From Pelargonium cotyledonis (lineage: Eukaryota > Streptophyta > Magnoliopsida > Geraniales > Geraniaceae), in contig JAYMTA010000007.1 of assembly GCA_036897625.1 (NCBI GenBank), forward strand, positions 62,001 through 126,000: a stretch of DNA of 64,000 nt, given 5' to 3'. The notes under the pieces were generated by a model, which made no database searches, was not told the origin of the DNA, and worked only from the letters and a program-made list of their open reading frames with translations. Made by a program: the position numbers and the translations under genes. This document shows, piece after piece, positions 24,660 through 38,600 of the stretch; within the stretch, counting starts at the first letter, position 1; each line of letters starts with the position of its first letter.

Positions 24660-24731
24660 TGGAGTATATCCGAGTGGTATAACATTGGAATCTGAACCTG
24701 ACATTCCAAAGGTTAAAGTCCACCTCTGAGC
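24660..24731 (+). pseudogene. tRNA-Gln-like relic, anticodon CUG
   Basis: TGGAGTATA at the start, AGTGGTA in the D loop and CATTCCAAAGGTT before the T loop match the remembered plant-mitochondrial tRNA-Gln. About 26 of the first 35 positions agree. The anticodon loop at 24690-24696 reads CTG at 24692-24694 with U33, still a Gln anticodon, where the usual gene has UUG. The anticodon stem keeps 4 of 5 pairs counting wobbles. The D, T and acceptor stems are largely lost. One of four Gln-like copies in the window. Confidence 0.5.
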
Positions 24732-27324
24732 AGATAAGACAGAGACTCTCGAAGTGTAGCTTTTTTGTTTATTAAGAGTAAAATATCCTGCTTGGGGAGG
24801 ACCAGAATCAAGATTATACAACTAATTTTCTATGTCAAAGGTGGTCAAAGGGGCTTGGGGGATGCTTTACTAAGTATTTAGATTTAGGTTGCATTTAAGG
24901 AGATTGTGAGAGAGACGCTCTTGTATTTCGTAATGTGTCGTTATTGTTAACTTAGTGCCAAGACCCTAGTTTTTAATGAGTATTAGTATAAACCAGTTTT
25001 TTCTTGTGGCAAGCCGAATTAGCTTGTTATTGGAGATTTCAAGTCCTTAGAAAGCCTTAAAAGGGTTTTAGTATTTTATCAAAAAAGGTAGATAGTCCTA
25101 GAGCTTTCCCTTTTGTTAACTCTAATAAGACTAATATAGTAGAGATTCTTAAAGATTAATTTGTTAAATCTAAACCCTCACTACAGGTACTAAATTCTTT
25201 GCGCTTTTTGTGAGGGTCTTTCAATTTTTGTGGTATAAAGATACGGAGGTATTTTACACTCGAGTTATGCGAACCTTTATGATATTCATTGAGAAACAAG
25301 ACTTTATTTTATGAAACGAAGTCAAAGTTTCTTACTATAGTAATTATACGATTTTTAGAAAGAGTATTTCATAAGAATGAGTAATGCAGTAGGTATTGGT
25401 CTCTAGAATCTTAGTAGTTCTTAGCTGTATTAGGAAGAAAAACGGATCTATAAAAGGGGGCTCTGTGTTTAAGGATTTCAAGTTTAAAGGGGTTTTTCTA
25501 TTCGATTGCTCCACTTAATGGAAGAAAACCTTATTATAACAGGAAGCGAGCACGTTTTCTTGAGGTTACTTTCGAACGACAGCTGACGGTTCAGACTTGG
25601 GACCCGGTATTTACAAGTCTTTGCTGAGTTATTCCGGGATGTTATTGCCGTAGTTTTATAGCTCTGCGTTACACACCGCAATTAGAGAAAGCGTGGATAA
25701 AGGGTTGTGTGGTTCCTTATGTATGATCTTTAAAACCTTCCGAACAGACTTACGATTGAACTTTCTAAATAGTGAAAAACTATAAGTAGATGCATATTCT
25801 CTCTGGATCTTTCCGATCCACCTAGCAAAGCACTGAATTAAATGTTCCAATTATTAAGGAGTACCCTGTTTGCTGAAACTTTAGATTTACAGTTGATAAG
25901 CCATTGCTTCGCTTTCAATTCCACTTTTATATCCCCTAGTATAAGCGCCCGCTTAGACGAGAGAGCATAACAACCTCTTTCTACCTAAGTGATTTCAGTT
26001 TCATTTTTCTATTTACTATGCTATTAGGAAAATCTTATAGGTTCCCCTTTCCTTTGGCAAAAACTGCTTTAGTTAAGATACTTTACAATATTCGAAGGCA
26101 GTTCCTAATTACGTTTCATAGGTCCTCCAGACTTTGAGGTTTTCAGGGCTTAATACACTATCCTCTACTAGGCTTACTAAGCAAATTTCTCGGAGGTTTT
26201 TAGAAGTTTCTTTATTATACTGTCAAGTTTTCCTAAATCCTCACTTTTACCAAATCCCATTGCTTAGAATATTTCAATAATTAAAGTAAAGGTTACCCGG
26301 ATTACCCCATTTAGTAGAATTAGGAAGTGCTTTTTGCTAATAAGCCCTGTCGAATCGGCCTTCAGTTCCTTGTGACTTACCCAAAAAACCGGATTTTGAA
26401 GGAAAACCGCTTTAGTACAAAGTCAAAACTGTATTTTATTTAATACTAAGGAAAAAAGCTTCTCAGTTTAGGGAAGGGCAAACCGAATAAGAAGTCTATA
26501 CTATAAAACTTAAAAAGGAATTTACACTAAGTTTTTGATAATAGAAAAGCCTAGGTTATATTTCATGAGAGATGAAGGTTATTACAAAAGAGTTCCACTA
26601 TTTTTGTATATAAGAAAGATCCTATTAACTCGTTTATGATAGACAAAAACTAACACATTTTAGTACAGTCATTTAGTAAGAGACCCTTTTGAGTTTCGGT
26701 AGAGCTGCCCTTTTTTCCTTGAAAGTTAAATTAAGATCCTATCGTTTCATACCATTTTCTTACCCGTCAAAGTCTATAAAATCAAGTGGTCTGACCATCA
26801 TTAGAGTCGTTTTTTTGTGCCATTCGTAGAGGGATCAGTGAATTCTTTAGAATTTCAATTCTTTGTATAATCCTACTTTTTTGCCTCTCCTTTACTACAC
26901 CCTACCGCCTTTCCAACAGCTATTGAGTGTATTTCTAAAAGGGGAGGAATCCCGCATTCTCGTTCATTAACTAATATATTTTAAGGAGGTTTATAGGAAC
27001 TTATTCAAACTTCTATTTTACTTACACGAGAAAGGTTTTAGTATACCTTGGATGAGTATCATGAGACAAAAGTATACTAATTAAGTAAGAACTTTCTGTC
27101 TATAAAAATTCAGTATCGAGGGTTCCTTTTTTTGTTTTTAGTATAAGAAGCCTGATATCAGATTGTAGAAACTGAATCGGCTAGGGTGATGAACTAATAC
27201 CTTTTTAAATAAATCTTTACTTGCGGGGCACTTGAAAACTAACTCCTCAAAGGGTTTATATAAAGAAGGATAAGTAAGAGACTCTTTATTAAAAAACTTA
27301 AGATTACGATATTTTGAGGCACGG

Positions 27325-27347
27325 CCCTGCTTGGAGCAGGGAGTTTT
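27325..27347 (+). terminator. terminator-like G+C-rich hairpin with T run
   Basis: CCCTGCT (27325-27331) pairs perfectly with AGCAGGG (27335-27341) around a TGG loop, followed by AG and five Ts (27343-27348 region). This is the form of an intrinsic terminator on the plus strand and is unusually G+C-rich for the area. No gene is seen upstream, so it may be a leftover RNA 3'-end structure, or chance. Confidence 0.45.
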
Positions 27348-29555
27348 TCATAGTAAGATATGGATGGAGCAATACCTTTTGGGGTCTTCTTGTTTTTGTA
27401 CAAAGCTAGAAATTAAGAGTTAATCTAAGTCAGTGTTGCACAAACCACAGATTCTGTTCTGTCAATGAGAGGAAGATATAGAGGGGGTCTAAATGCTTTG
27501 TAATTGGTAAAGGAATATTTGCAATAATAAAATTTTTAAAAGGATAACTTTTGGTCCAATAAAGCGAAGTCCCTAAAAGACTTTTTAACAGTTTCGAACT
27601 GAAGAAATTTCCTTTTTAATATACTAGAAATAAATGCCACACTATGTAGAATAAATATTTAGTCTTTCTTTTTGAGAGAATTGTGACTTAATTTGCCTCG
27701 GGCTATTGACATAATTGCGGTTTAATATGATGGAAAATTATAGTAATAAGATCTAAATCTGTCTAAATCTGTAAAGTATAAAAATGAGAACCTTGCGGAG
27801 TGCGTATGATAAGCTGCGCAACCACTCTTGTTTGAAAAGATAGAACTTCGACTTAGATGGAACCAACTGAAAGGAGGGTAACTCTCTGATAAATAGTATC
27901 CCTGAGTACCGAGATTCTACTTATAAAAATTACGGTCGGTCTCTCACAATCCGCCTCAACAAAGAGTTTTTAGAATTCTTTACCACGTAATATTTAACCC
28001 ACTTTTTTTGGTTTTGATCCCTGAGTATGTAATTCCTATATTCTACTGAATTTTTATTACAAAAATCAAAAGAAAGAGAATCGAGCGTAGGCAAAACCCT
28101 AAGCAGCGGTTGTGCTTAGTAAAGCTTTACGACAAGCAAAGCATCCTTAATTAAGTCCGAATTATCTATCCTAAGCTAAGAAACACTTTTCGGCTAACCC
28201 GATCCAAAAATAAGAACAGTAACGGGGCTTCATAAGCGCTCCGCTAAGGATCTTACTAGGGTTCTTTGAGAAGATTCTAATTTGTCTCGATTTTTTCAAT
28301 TCTATGGAGAGTACTCTAAACTAGGAGGATAACCACAAGTTAGTTTTGCTAATAAGTAAACAAAATACATTTTGAATCTAGCACTTTAAGTTAACAAGCT
28401 GCAAGAGGTAATCCTGCTTTTAAGAAACTCTTCTTAAAAGAGCTCCTATCCCCCACCCCAAAAGAAAGCTTTAGTTTAGTATTATAACTGCATTCTCGTC
28501 TGGATTTTCACTTAGTACCACTCTAAATAACTAATTAAAGTAAAAGTGAAGCCTAAAGTGCTTTGTACTCTTCTTTAACTAAAAGAAAAAGAGGAAGCCC
28601 TACCTATATAAGACTACACTTTACCCGGTTGTAGTATATAGCTCTCTCTAATGGATTAATAGTAAAAGCCGCTTGTAATTAAATTTACTTAACTCTTTTT
28701 GAGCTAAAAATATCCTTCAATTTACAGCTCGATCAGCGGTGGGTTTTTATTATCCAAGTTTGACAAGGTAAGGGGTATACATGATATATTTCTATTTTTA
28801 TTCTTGAAAGGTTTTTGTTTCCTACTTTAAAAATCCAAATAAAAGGGGGATAATATCTTTAGAGCTTAACAACTACAAACAAATCTGAGTGCGTATTCTT
28901 GAGAAATCGGTGGGCTACGGGTGCCCTTCTAAACCTTTTATTTAGTTAAGGCTCTAAAAAATAAGTATTCTTTTTTGATTTTTGAATCCCTATTTTCTTA
29001 TAGATCTTAGACCCTGTTCTTCCTGTTTTTGGAAAAAAAAAAAAAAATTTTAGGTTTTAAAACTAAGGGAAGCTTTTACTTGTTACTTAACAAAAGCAAG
29101 AAAAGCTTTCTAGACTCAAATTACTACAACCTGGGTACTGGCGGGCCCCTCCTTAATAAATCTTACTTATTCTAAGAACTAGTTTGTCACTAAAACAAAT
29201 ATGGATCGTGAAACCTACAAAGTTAAAGAAAACCGACTGCTCTAAAATTAGGAATAAAATCAATAGGATGGTGTGATAGGGAGCTACAATAAAGTATTTA
29301 AGGACTTGGCGTCAACTAAACAAAGTAACTACTTTAAGTCTAGATTTTATTACAGATGTCAGATAACCTTTAAGTATTCTTCTCTTTTATACGGCTTTCG
29401 ACTCAAGAGCACCTAAATAAGTTACAGCAATAAGGATCCTTTCTCTCAAGTAACAAGAATCCTCTTCTAGCTAGACTCTCTAGTTCTATTTATAAAAAAT
29501 CCACATTGAGTTCCTTGTTCAGAGCAGCCTAGAATACCTTATTCTTAACTGAAGA

Positions 29556-29590
29556 CTGAAAGATTTCTATATAAGTGATTTCACTTTCAG
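29556..29590. repeat. nested short inverted repeats
   Basis: CTGAAAG (29556-29562) pairs with CTTTCAG (29584-29590). Within them AAGTGA (29573-29578) pairs with TCACTT (29581-29586). The two folds compete because they share bases. Small and possibly chance. Confidence 0.35.
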
Positions 29591-32500
29591 GTATTAATAC
29601 ATCAAGTACAGCTTTAATTCACTACAGTATGTCACACTTTATAGATTTGTAGAAATTGAAAACTCCCCTGCTTGCTCAGTAACGAAGTACCTCTAACAAG
29701 GTTCCCCTTTTTTAAGTTACACTAAAGAATGAATCTTTCTGTAGATATTCTACTATAAATACAAAATATAGATAATCAGCAGTAGTTTATTCTTTCGAGG
29801 ACAAATGCGTTTCTAGAAACGAAACCATATAAGAAAAGATCCAGTTTAGCTGTTAATGCAAAAAATTCTTTACTTTTCCATAAGAAGATCCAGTAAATTA
29901 AACTAAAGAATGATTAGGGAGAGTTCTTGTGTTGCCCCAGGTCAAAGAGGAATTACTTTTTAGATGTTACAGATTCAAATTCGGGTAGAGACTGGGTAGC
30001 TAATGCTTACTCATAAATTCTTTCCATTTCCCTGTGAAGCTTTGGCTTTCTTTCCAATGTAAGGTTCCCTTGTTCAGTTTGAGTTTTCTAATGCTTCTAC
30101 TATATGTATATAATCAAATCCAAGACGGAACTAAAAGGTAATAAGTTATATTTGGTAATAGAAAGCCTCTCTTTTGATACCCATCCTTAAAATCTAAATA
30201 TTATAATACTTATATAAAGTGAGTTTTTTTTTTCTCTATTATGTCACGAATACCTTCATATTTACATTTTTTGCCAAGAGTTTGACTAAGTCCTCTTTTA
30301 TTGGAGCTGAGCTTTACTCGTATAGCTATAAGGGAGGAGGCCCATTTTAATCACAAGCCCTTCTTTCTTTATAGCGGGCATGCTTCAAAATCCAAGTCCA
30401 TGAAAACCCTGTTTTGTGGGCTCTTGCTATAAACAAAAAGGATCCAATTGAAATTTTAAATTGTAGACCCCGTGGGGAAGCTAAACCTAGTTTTATACAG
30501 CTCCAGAAAGGTTTAATTAATGCTATTGAAATTAGAATTTAGAAATTTATATAGTATATAGGCCATTCCTTTATCTTTGCACCAGTGTAATAGTCCGGTT
30601 TTCTTTCTATGCTCCCTATCTTACCTACTGAAGTAGCGCCCTCGCTCTGAGCTGTAAACACGATAACCAAGAATATCCCAAAAAGCATGTATTTCTCATT
30701 TTTGCTTACGCTGTTGATTGGCTAAAGCATTGTGTCCTAAGAATAGCAAAGAGATAAGACAATCATTCATATCACAAATAGGAAATGAAAGCTCTGTTTA
30801 TGAAACTGGGAGTAAGTAAGATGAACCTACTTCTAAAACAATTAAAATATTTTTTCCTTTTTTGAATGTATCGGGATTATAACCTTTGACACTTGGAATA
30901 AAGATACTGCACTTTACCCTTATAAATTTAGTACATAATCTACCCAAGAAATAAGCATATTGAACAGGAAATTTGAAAAAAGAATTCTTTAATTGCAGCA
31001 CCCTTTTCTGCAACAACAATTTTCTTATTATTAAAATTTTTAGTTACACCTTAGCTGTTTTTTTTCTAGAGAACCTAGTAAATTTCAAAGAACTATTGGT
31101 TAACCAGATTAGAACCCTCCTTTATTCATATCAAACCTTAAACTTTCTATGATGTTTAAGCACTTTTGATCCATAAGTTTTTACAAGCTCCAAAGCATAA
31201 AGCAATTTCCTAACAAGGTGTCAGTTTCATTTAATTATAAAATTCAAGAAAAAAAAAGGGTCTGGGCCCTCAATTACTCCTATTTCTAAGAATAATGCCA
31301 TTACAGAGATTCTTGTTATTTTTTACTTATATACACAATCTGATGCGAAATGCTTACTTGTTTAAACACAAGCTTTACTTCTCATATGCTTTGTTCTGTG
31401 CCCCATAAGATTAAGAAGATAAAATGGACTTTACTTTAGCTTAAATTACTGCATTCCGTAACATCTTTCTTTCTTCTTTTTTATCTGGAATCAGAGGAAC
31501 AGGAAACCTCCTTCTTTAGTTAGTTAAACTAACAGGATAAGACTTGTTAAGACATAGCATCCGTAAATCAAATAAAAGGACTTTTAAGATTTCTAGCTAA
31601 GCTTAAGAGAATGTCCGATGAATAAAACGCCTTTCTTTTATTTACTCTATTTATTAACTTTGGGTTCTCTTCTTGCTAACTATAAAAAAGATGATTCTGC
31701 AACAAGAGAAATTCCTTGTTTATAGAAAGCAGTGACTCTAGAGACTCGGAGGTACCATATAGGTATTTAAATTAAAAGCGGAAATCCCAGAATAAGGAAA
31801 GCTTTTACCTTTTATTAGCAACGCCCCTAAAAGACTTACAGATAATGGAACTTAGATTCTTTTGACTTTGTTCCTTGTTAACTAGACCTCTTTTCTAAAG
31901 GAAGACGCAACCAAATACAAGCTATCTTACGGGTATTCCCGTCTATACACCTAAGAAAAACCTTATGAAATTACCTTTGACATAAAGCAAAAGTAAAGAC
32001 TTTCTAATAATAAAGACTAATAAGAATACAGATTCATGCCATAGTTACTATCTGTAATAACGTTTATCCTTAGTTTGGCTATCCTTTTTTAAAGTGTTTA
32101 CATTCAAGGCTTTTTAATTAGATTTCCTATGCGTTTATTATTCACCTTTCTTTGGGACTTCCCTTACTTAGAGAATCCTTAGAGTTTGTATCGACTACCA
32201 ATACTTTTTGTACGAGGATTTCTTTAGTCCCCAAGTGCCACCTGTTAGGGTTTACTATAAGCTTTCCCTTTCTTTTGCTTACCTTATTACTAACTTCAAG
32301 AATTCAAACTTTCTAGACATAACTTTTGTGATTAAGGGGAGCTCTTAGGTTATATATAAATGAAGTAAAAAAAAGATAATGGAGTTTTGGGATCTACTCC
32401 TAGTTGTATTTGAAGACTGAGAATCTAAAATAAAACAAAAACCATATACAATCTCTAAGAACCGGACCAATGTCAAAAAAAATCAGGAGCTATAAATAGG

Positions 32501-33578
32501 TTTTTATAAGGATTTATTTCATTTGCTGTAAAAGAGGACTCCCAATGACTGGGGTAATTGAACGCGGCGCTAGTAGAGATATATTACTAAATTGTTTGTG
32601 CTATTGAAAAAGTATAACAGGAATTCAATAAAGAAACCAAGTTACTGCTCAATTAACGTAACAGAAACTCATGAGTGTCTGCCAAGTAAAATACTACGAA
32701 ACTTTTTGAGAATCCCTTATAAAAGTACTCTTAACTTTTTTTTTTTATATAGTTAGTACATATGTTCCAGTCATTAATCTAACCTCGATGACAAATGAAG
32801 ATACTGTATACAAAGGATATAGCTGTAAATATCTATTCTCAAATATATAAAGGTCAACCTTACACAGTAACACCAGCGGAGAGATGTACCTCCCAGAAAT
32901 AAGTACTGCTTTAGAAAATATCTAAAACCCTTAACGGATAGTCCGAAATAATTCACAAAAAGCAGAGCTTTATAAAGTCAAAAATAAGGTCTCTGAATAA
33001 CTAACTGAATATCTGTAGATTACATGTACCCGATTTAAACAACCCAAACTTTCTGCTATAGTAGTAGACTTTTCAAATATATTTACAACCAAGTCAGTTA
33101 GCCGAAGCCTCCTACTTTATTAATACCCAAAAATACAAAAAACTGCCCATAATTTAATGAAAGAATCTTGTACTATTATTTTGTCTTACTCCTAGAGATC
33201 CCTAGCTAAGAAGGAATGAAAGATTGGATACAGCCGCCTAGTCTCAGATCCTAAAACGGGTACACAAATAGGTACTCGTTAAGTATGATTTAAGACTCCA
33301 TTCTGGTGGTATTAAAATAAAGGCCGATGATTAAAAAGAACAAAAGCACAAGCAAGAACTCAGAAGTACCCTCTTAAAGAGGGGCCTTATATCTAGAATT
33401 CCCAATTCACTAGTTTTTCATTTAGTCGCGAGGTGTTAGAGGGTGGTACAAAATATCCTTACGATTGCTCTTTTGAGGTAGGATAAGTAGCTCTAGTTAA
33501 GATATAATACACTTCTTACTAGCTATACCCTTCTTATGGGCTGTTTCTGTCTTAGTCTTCTTGCATTACATTTTAAAT

Positions 33579-33654
33579 CTTGTCGCTAAATCAACTTGAA
33601 CCACCGGCATCGGATCTAAATAACGGGCGTTCTACCCAGATGTAAACTTCCTCG
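33579..33654 (-). pseudogene. tRNA-like relic, identity unclear
   Basis: On the minus strand GGGTAGAAC resembles a D-loop end. Below it a loop TATTTAG sits in a 3-of-5 stem, then GGTGGTTCAAGTTG gives a T-loop motif with a 4-of-5 stem, mostly wobbles. In canonical register the anticodon would be UUU (Lys), but base 33 is A and there is no acceptor pairing. Low confidence. Confidence 0.25.
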
Positions 33655-35639
33655 AAATAGGATATACAAGGCCCGGTTGAATCCTTATTTAAACATTTAC
33701 TTTAAAATCTATACGGAATTACTATACTAATAATATACTGGAAACTCTTTTTTGAATAAAAAACTTTATAGCTTTATCAGCAAGCAATGAAAGATCGTGC
33801 AATAGCGTATAATTAAGAGAGTCTCGGGCGTACTCATATTAGGTTAGAGTGCAATTACGGTTATTATTCCACCTTCATATTTACAAGAGTACTTTTTTCT
33901 GTAAGGTAAAACCCACTCCTGATGGCATGACTAATAAATCAAATAAAAATGCATAGAAGCCTACAAAAAACAGTAGAAAGGATTTAGTAAAAAGGCATAT
34001 TATGATATTTGTGTTTCCTAAAAAGGGCAATCTTGTAAGCTCTATTGGGTTAGGATACCCTTAATTTTTGCTGCGTTGTCTAGGAATATCCTGTTTTACT
34101 TATATTCATACCTGTTTTATTTCAATTTCGTTCAAACAATTGGCGGTACAGGGAATACCCCTTGTTGATTTATACAAGGGGGCATGTCGTGTAACTATCA
34201 AAAAAGATACGAATTCTAATCTAGAATCTCCGCAAGTTTTCCTCTACCAATAATAAACTACCCCCCAATTCTGACTGAGGGTGGATATATTTGAAGTACT
34301 AAGTCTTTGTCTAGTTATCGTTACAGCATGCAATACAAAATATTATCCCGGTTTAGAAACGGACCTGAAATAGTACGAAAGTGGGTTTCTAAAAATGCTT
34401 AACTGCGAGGCGCTATTTAGGGTTTTAATTATTACAGGGCACTACTACAAGAGTACGCCTTTTTGAATAGGGTATTCGCTTGAGTTAGGCAGACCTGAGA
34501 TATTCCTTGATTAAGATGTTTTTATGGGGTTCCTTATCTTTAATAGCAGCCTTAACTAGTAAATTAAGGAATTAAAGGATACTGTACAAGTATTCCTAGA
34601 AAAGAGCTGAAATAACCCCTCGGATTCCTTAATCCAGTCTATCTCTATTAATTTCTTTACTATTTACAGAGTTTGGTGAGGAGAACACACTACAAAAAAG
34701 GGCGCATAGCAGTCGTGTTTTTAAACTAAAAAAAGCTTTATATCTTTATATAAAAGAAATCGAGAATGGAAGCGGTGAATGATAATATATTCCCTGGCAA
34801 AAGTTACAAGTTGGGAGGATCCCTATATACATCAAATCTAATTTCGACTAAGGCGATTTAGGGGTAGTAAAGATTCTAAAAGGGTTTATGCCATTATCTG
34901 ATTAAAAGATTCCTGATAAGTTTAATTCGCTATTTAAGATACGGTTATACAAGAGTTTTAATGCTTAGGGCCGCCTTATAAAGAAAAAGACTAAAACTGG
35001 TAGAGTGAAACCACATCAATATCAAAAAAACATGGGTCAAAAGCAGGATTTTCTAGTACTAAAGGACTCACGAAATTTTTTATAAGTGTTTATTCTGTTA
35101 TTGTAATACTGAGTTGGGTATATGCTATATAAATGGAATAAATCAATAATTCGCACTTTAAGACACCGGTACTCGTTTTCCGAGAGTTACTCTTATTTTT
35201 CCAAAATGACTTAGATTTAGAGTCCCCAGTTTTCTAATTTTTAATTAAATTATTACTTATGTTTTTTTGTCACTGTCCAGGGCAAACACAAAAATTTTTA
35301 AACTTAGAGTAATGTGATTCTGACTAAGAGAAGAACCCATAAAAAATTGATAGCTATTCCATTCCTTTAAATTTCGCGGTTCTCCTAGCAACAGAAGCCC
35401 CTCTATATGCCTAAGGTTCAAAAGCAATTAGGTTAACAGGCAGAGAAGATAATCTACAAAAAGCTTCAAAACCTATAGGCTCGGCAAGAGTAAGGACTGC
35501 CTCCCCAATACCATATCTAAATTAATTGCTAGCCTACTTTATGAAACCCTCGCGGGATCCTTACCCTGTTTCAGACTCTTCTTCATACCTGGACTCTGCA
35601 GCTTGCTTCTTAAAAATCCTTGTAACTTTCATATTCCGG

Positions 35640-35657
35640 ACTTTCACAGCTATACCT
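35640..35657 (+). repeat. dispersed repeat D, copy 2
   Basis: ACTTTCACAGCTATACCT, partner of 13896-13916 with a three-base gap between the halves. Lies in a pyrimidine-rich patch. Confidence 0.35.
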
Positions 35658-38600
35658 TTCTTATGAGTGCCCTTTTTACTTCTTATTATCTGTTAAGAAT
35701 TCTAATAACCGAGCTTTCTCCAAAGGATTAAAGGGCTTTACTCCTCCCTTTTGATGCTGTACCCATTTTTTGTTCTATTGTTATAGCAAACCTTTCTCTT
35801 TTTAACTGAACCGGCCTAGTGAAAAAGAACATCACTCTTTGTTCAGGCAAGTTGTTAACAGTATATTAGGTAAAGCACAAAAGCGGGTATTTAGATAATC
35901 TAACGGGGCACTATAAACGGGTATGGGAACAAATATTCTTACAACTAGACTTGGGGGTTGTTTGAAGTCTCTCGCGGATAAACCTTGTTTTTTAGTGACT
36001 TTATAAGCGAGTTTAAACTTTCTAGACCTAGACAAAGGCTCTCTCAAAATTAAGTAAGAAAATTATGTGCAGAGATGTATGTAATAAATCTTATTTAATA
36101 TAAAGCGAACTATACTTACTATTTCCCTACTTTGTCTAATTTCTTTTCCAGGAGTGATAGAATCCTAATACAGAAATGTCGAAATCTCCTTGTATGGCAA
36201 AGAAGAACCTGTTGTGATTAGGTCTTATGTTTGCGTATCGGAGGATTCTAACCTAAGCTTTTTTGATTCCCCGTACCCTTTTATTCATGCTAAGACTCAA
36301 CTTTTTTCTAAAAACGGATTTATCTTAAGTAATACTACTCAGGAACTGCCCTTAGTGGTTTATTATATATACTTTTTTGAGCTCTCTATATTAATTATAT
36401 TAGAATAGGTTTTATAAGAGATTCTAAATGTGGCACCCGGTATAGAATACGCTGTACCCTCTTTCTTTTTTAAGCTACCTTGGGTTTTTGTTAGCATTTA
36501 TTTGTGCGGATACACATAGGATATGGAGTGAGTGACTTCGTACTATATTACTATACCAAGCTATTTTATAAGAAGGGTCTCTTTATAGGTCTATTTTTTA
36601 AGCAAGAATTCCTTCCCTGAGACTGATTGATAATTATGAGTAACTACCAGTATGGATTCCTTGACGAGTTGAGTACTCTACTTAAGACAAGATAAATCCT
36701 GCCTAGGGTTTTGCCCTCTATCTACTATAAAGACTCCTAACTACGCTTCAGATATCCACTAGAAAAGAAAAGAACCAGAGTGATAACAATACCTTTAAAC
36801 TTTAACTAGCTAAAACCAAGGGGAATCTTTCTTAGATTGGTAGGAGAAAAACTCCTTGCTTACTTAATATATACCTTTTTCAGTAAAGACTTTCAATATA
36901 AGGCTAAAATAAAAAAACTAATAATTCAATAGAATGCTGCCGAAAGTTATTTAATCTTTTTCTTTTATCACCAGTTTAGGTGTTCTGTAAGGGGTTTATC
37001 AAAGACTTGATAGAGTTCATTATCCTATATAAAATAAAATCGCTTATGTACTTTATCTACTCTTTATCTACTTCTTACCTTTAATAACTGGAAAACAAAA
37101 GAGTTAACTTCCCAAAAGTATCTGAGCAAGCTAAAGCTTCCCTCTTGCTTATTATTACTTACCTGTCGTAACTCTACAAAGTGGAACCGCTCTAAATAAC
37201 TTATACGAATTAGTAACTAACACAGCACAGAATCTGGAATGGTAAGAAACCCATCTCCATAATCAAGCTAAAGGGGCTTTGCCTTAGAACTCTTATTAAA
37301 TGAAACTAATAGAAGCAAATCCTTAATACTTAATAACTAATTTAACCTATTAAAATTCCAAAATAAACTCTACCAAAGAAACAGACCCTTTTGTATACAT
37401 TTACTTGGATTAGAAGCCAGAAGAACTCCTCTCCTTTTTATACTGGAATTCATTACTTTAACTTCAGTTTTTTACTTCTTCCCTAATTGGAATTGGATAT
37501 TTGTTATCTATGACTCTTTATGCAGTAGAAATTTCAAGTTTTTCCTAAATATCCTTTACTAAAAGGGAATAAATAAGAACTACTCTTTATTTTTATTAGT
37601 TTATGTATAGTCCTAGCCCGGAACTTTCTCCGCGTAGTAATAGTAGTTCTCGATACTAGCGCTTATGTCTAAATAAAGAAAGGATAACGAGAAAGTATAA
37701 AAGGAAAGACTTGTTTTTAAATTGCTTTTGGGAGCTTTAATAAAACTGACAGCGTATGAGGAGTCGGTAAGATTCTATCGTTTTTGCATTACAACAAGAA
37801 ATTCGGTATAGGGTTGCTTCCCAGGAAACTGAAAGAGAAGTTTGTCATGCGGCTTATTCCCCGTGGATTGAAATCAGGCCTAGAAGAGAAAGAGTAATTA
37901 AGTACTATAAGTTGCTTCTTTTCTGTATAGGATGCCCGATCAAGATCTTGTACCACAAGAAGCAAAAACGGATGTATTATTGCTTTAAAGGGGCCCCCTT
38001 AATATAAAACAGCATTAGGATTTTCCAGATTGAGTTTAGGGAGTCTTATCTTATGTGTCGTCTGGTAGTTACTGCAGCCTTAGCCTTACAGTCTTTTAGA
38101 GTATGAAAAGTATGAGATTAGAACCCTTCTAGCTAATGTATCCCGTACCTGTAGCAGGGTAATATAAAACCTAGGTAATAAATTTTAGCAAGCAAGAATC
38201 TAATCAAGGAGAAGTTAAAGGAGTTACAGTAAAAAAGTGATTGTTGTATTATAGCTTCTAAGGTAAATAAAGCTCTTAGTCCAACCCTTGAACTTATCTT
38301 TGTTAAATTTATTTCTGAATGCGTAAGGAGTCTTGAGTTTCTAGAAAAGGATCTTATAAAAGTGCCTTATTCTAGTTTACTTGACTTAAGAGGTTTCTTT
38401 TCTTTAGCGAAAGCCCAATAAATACGTAAATAAGAACAATTAATAAAGTATACTAATTCAAGACTAGCTATATTCCTCAACCTATGTGTAATACTTTTTA
38501 AGCACGGCATTACTTTAACTTTATATCCAAAGCAAAGAAATGAACACAAGGAAGGCTTTCTTACAAATAAAGTCTTAAAATCCTTTACTTCAAAATGTAC

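Larger units (their letters stand above)
21960..24750. other. compositional island with tRNA relics and internal repeats
   Basis: This stretch has higher G+C (near half in places, for example 24000-24100) and long purine or pyrimidine runs such as GAAAGG and CTTTCTT. That texture is usual for plant mitochondrial spacer DNA and unlike the A+T-rich flanks. It holds three tRNA-like relics, dispersed repeats A and B, the permuted repeat pair E and the longest open frame of the window. It may be a transferred or older segment set in faster-drifting DNA. The borders are judged by eye. Confidence 0.45.

Noticed and set aside
29920-30000. ACAGATTCAAATTCGG, T-arm-like
   Set aside because: The flanking bases do not pair and no other arm is seen.
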